Position numbers and translations under genes: made by a program
NCBI RefSeq assembly: GCF_000381545.1
Contig: NZ_KB906690.1
Span: forward strand, 49,482-113,481
Length of the DNA: 64,000 bases
DNA from: Rhodonellum psychrophilum GCM71 = DSM 17998
GTDB lineage: Bacteria > Bacteroidota > Bacteroidia > Cytophagales > Cyclobacteriaceae
Direction of reading: 5' to 3'
The notes under the pieces: model-generated
Told to the model about the DNA's origin: nothing
Seen by the model: the letters and a program-made list of their open reading frames with translations, nothing else
Database searches by the model: none
In this document: positions 62,257-64,000 of the stretch, in pieces
Layout of the letters: each line of letters opens with the position of its first letter
How positions within the stretch are numbered: position 1 is the stretch's first letter

Positions 62257-63496
62257 GAATTTTTACAAATTTTGCACCGTTTACCACATATTTTACTTTA
62301 CCGGTGAGTTTTTGATCGAACCAAGGGGAGTTGCTTGAATTGGATTTATTGCTGGAAAGGTTATAATCCCAATCCAATTCGGGATCAAAAACAGTCAATG
62401 TATTGAATTTGGTTTCTTTCGATCTCAATACACGTTCAGGACCGGAAGTGATTTTTTGGATCAAAAGGGGCCAAGTCAACTCCAGTGAAAGTTTCACCAT
62501 CGCTGGCAAAAAGGTTTGAAGACCAATCATCCCAAAAGAGGCCAAGTCAAACTCCATATGTTTGGAATCCTTATCCTGTGGCTGATGATTGGAAACAATG
62601 GCGTCAATCGTCCCGTCTTTTAACCCTCCTATTAGGGCTTCTCTATCAGACTTACTTCTGAAAGGAGGCATTACTTTTAGGTTGGTGTCAAAATCGATCA
62701 AGTCTTCATCTGAAAACATCAATTGAAAAATCGAAATGTCGGCAGTGACATTCAATCCATCTTTCTTTGCTTCGCGAATGATGTCGACGGCACCTTTGGT
62801 ACTTATGGTTTGAAAATGCATTCTCCCACCGGTATACCTTAAGATTTCCACATTCCTTCTCACAGCCAATTCCTCAGACAAACTGGGGATCCCCTTTACA
62901 CCGATGATTGTGGATGTAGTTCCCTCATGGACATGACCAAACAATGCGATCAAAGGATCATAAGATTGGTCAAACAAGGTTCCATCAAACTTCTGAAGGT
63001 ATTGAAGAACCTTGAGCAAGCGATCCGGATTTGACAAGGGTTTTATCCCATCTCCAAAAATAGTGACCCCTTCATTGTGCAAATCGAGTATTTCGGTGAA
63101 ATCTTCTCCTTCATTGTTTTTGGTGGCAGCACCTTGAATGAGAAAGTCTGAAAAAAGGTTTTGCGACCTGTTTTTCAAAAATTGGACTTCATTTTTGGAT
63201 TGGATGGAAGGTTCTGTGTTCGGCATCAATACCCCTTTGCAAAATCCACTTTCTTGAAGTACTGCTCCAAGACTTTCAATGGACTCCTTGAATTCCAAGC
63301 CAGGTTCACCACACATACAGCGAAGGTCTATCCAACCTTTTGATGCCAATAGATCTGCACAATCAAACTCTTCGTCAAATTCCTTATCAATCTTTGGGTT
63401 CAAGACTTGAATTTGCTCCCCATCATACATATAGTCTTTTGGGGGATGAATTGTCTCTGCATCAATTAACCGGAGTGATTTGAATAAAATAGCCAT
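62249..63496 (-). CDS. Dihydroorotase-like protein lacking metal ligands
   Basis: A 415-residue amidohydrolase-fold protein aligned with class I dihydroorotases: KGWIDLRCMCGEPGLEFKES replaces the catalytic HxH segment (D-L-H-x-H becomes D-L-R-C-M), VLMPNTEPSIQSKNEVQFLK is retained, and the late ligand motif TDHAPH is VSNHQPQ. Bacteroidota carry such PyrC-like homologues, which may be non-catalytic partners of aspartate carbamoyltransferase. Catalysis of ring closure is not expected. Confidence 0.85.
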   Translation of the reverse strand: MAILFKSLRLIDAETIHPPKDYMYDGEQIQVLNPKIDKEFDEEFDCADLLASKGWIDLRCMCGEPGLEFKESIESLGAVLQESGFCKGVLMPNTEPSIQSKNEVQFLKNRSQNLFSDFLIQGAATKNNEGEDFTEILDLHNEGVTIFGDGIKPLSNPDRLLKVLQYLQKFDGTLFDQSYDPLIALFGHVHEGTTSTIIGVKGIPSLSEELAVRRNVEILRYTGGRMHFQTISTKGAVDIIREAKKDGLNVTADISIFQLMFSDEDLIDFDTNLKVMPPFRSKSDREALIGGLKDGTIDAIVSNHQPQDKDSKHMEFDLASFGMIGLQTFLPAMVKLSLELTWPLLIQKITSGPERVLRSKETKFNTLTVFDPELDWDYNLSSNKSNSSNSPWFDQKLTGKVKYVVNGAKFVKIHE

Positions 63497-63795
63497 AGCC
63501 GAAAATGTTTGTGCAAAACTGCAACAATAATCATAAAAAAGGAAATAATAAGACCACTCAGAATTTCAAAATAAGGATTTGAGAGAGATTGTTTCTTTTC
63601 AAAACAATCTCAACAAAAATATTGAAGAAATTTAAGGTTTGAATTCTTATTGTTAAAAAAGACCTAGACCTATTTATCCATTTAAATTTAGCATGTATCC
63701 ATCAACCGGTAGAGACAGGGAATTAAAAATATAGTGGTCACTTGGTTTTTGGGTAAATTCTATCGGTTGTCAATAATCCAAAAGCCTCAAAACGC
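63497..63795. other. Spacer between the dihydroorotase-like gene and the rRNA operon end
   Basis: About 300 AT-rich bases. It must contain the promoter of the minus-strand dihydroorotase operon; no consensus element was confidently located and no gene is visible. Confidence 0.4.
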
Positions 63796-63826
63796 AAAAA
63801 GCTCCCACCTGTTTAGGGTGGGAGCT
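63796..63826 (-). terminator. rRNA operon terminator
   Basis: Arms AGCTCCCACC (63800-63809) and GGTGGGAGCT (63817-63826) with loop TGTTTAG; on the minus strand a T run follows. Directly downstream of 5S rRNA. Confidence 0.85.
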
Positions 63827-63837
63827 GAATGACAATA

Positions 63838-63945
63838 AGGCGGCGGCCTACTCTCCCGGGAGTAACCCCAGTACCATCGGCGCTGCAGGGCTTAACTTCT
63901 CTGTTCGGGATGGGAAGAGGTGGGACCCCTGCGCCAGGCCGCCTA
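63838..63945 (-). rRNA. rrf: 5S ribosomal RNA
   Basis: The reverse complement reads GGCGGCCTGGCGCAGGGG, then TCCCACCTCTTCCCATCCCG and AACAGAGAAGTTAAGCCC, the universally conserved 5S core. The terminal stem GGCGGCC pairs with GGCCGCC. The last gene of a minus-strand rRNA operon whose 23S and 16S genes lie beyond the right edge. Ends are estimated to within a few bases. Confidence 0.95.
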
Positions 63946-64000
63946 TGCTTTGCTGTACCATGTACAAAGTAACAAGTACAATGTATTCCGGTCAGCGCCC

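Overview
The window reads as a chromosomal segment of a Bacteroidota bacterium, most likely of the Cyclobacteriaceae (Algoriphagus-like). Four things point there: many Bacteroidota-restricted families (DUF349, DUF2795, DUF3078, DUF3108, DUF4199, DUF5687, LytTR two-component pairs), promoters of the TAnnTTTG type, almost no Shine-Dalgarno sites, and a tmRNA tag ending in YAMAA. The right edge is the 3' end of an rRNA operon (5S rRNA, minus strand). The assignment is inferred from family content, not from a 16S sequence.

Layout. 1-10.4 kb is housekeeping: partial ettA, DUF349 and DUF2795 genes, a LytTR two-component operon with a LiaF-like membrane protein, ispD, queA, a MacB-type permease, recA and a DUF3108 protein. 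10.5-13.4 kb holds a PhoB/PhoR-like pair and an RluA-type pseudouridine synthase. 13.5-16.2 kb is the rplM-rpsI-rpsB-tsf translation cluster. 16.3-25.5 kb has a NUDIX hydrolase, aminopeptidase P, an M16 peptidase-O-methyltransferase-LysM transglycosylase-DUF3078 run, dnaX with a probable programmed frameshift at a run of ten A, and a DUF481 outer-membrane protein. ssrA (tmRNA) lies at 25.9-26.3 kb.

26.35-42.0 kb is the accessory region and the most interesting part. It is a minus-strand array of six cassettes. Each cassette is a small double-glycine-leader, cysteine-rich peptide gene, then an intergenic hairpin, then a ~380-residue lipoprotein that looks like a six-bladed beta-propeller. Leaders are nearly identical in five of the six; cores are hypervariable, and three share a C-C-CC-C-C cysteine framework. 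Between cassettes 3 and 4 sits the export and modification machinery: a C39-peptidase ABC transporter (interrupted by a one-base frameshift), an HlyD-type adaptor and a glycosyltransferase-like protein. Relics of a VKOR/thioredoxin disulfide-forming protein and of the C39 peptidase are scattered between cassettes. A conserved short reading frame (K-I-F-x-R-D-E-W-S) precedes five of the six peptide genes. The set suggests an exported, disulfide-rich and possibly glycosylated peptide system undergoing duplication and decay.

42.4-48.2 kb has an ArsC-like protein without the catalytic Cys, an unrecognised two-gene unit, an ABC-2 exporter pair, a nitroreductase, a HigB/HigA-like toxin-antitoxin pair, and remnants of a group II intron and an IS1634-family transposase carrying small palindromic repeats. 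48.3-55.1 kb returns to housekeeping: rarA, a threonine aldolase-GDPD-DUF2721 operon, an ECF sigma/anti-sigma pair and lpdA. 55.5-63.5 kb has fabG, an SPFH/ribbon-helix-helix operon behind a palindromic site, a methyltransferase, two GT2 glycosyltransferases, two DUF4199 proteins and a dihydroorotase homologue lacking its metal ligands. The 5S rRNA closes the window.
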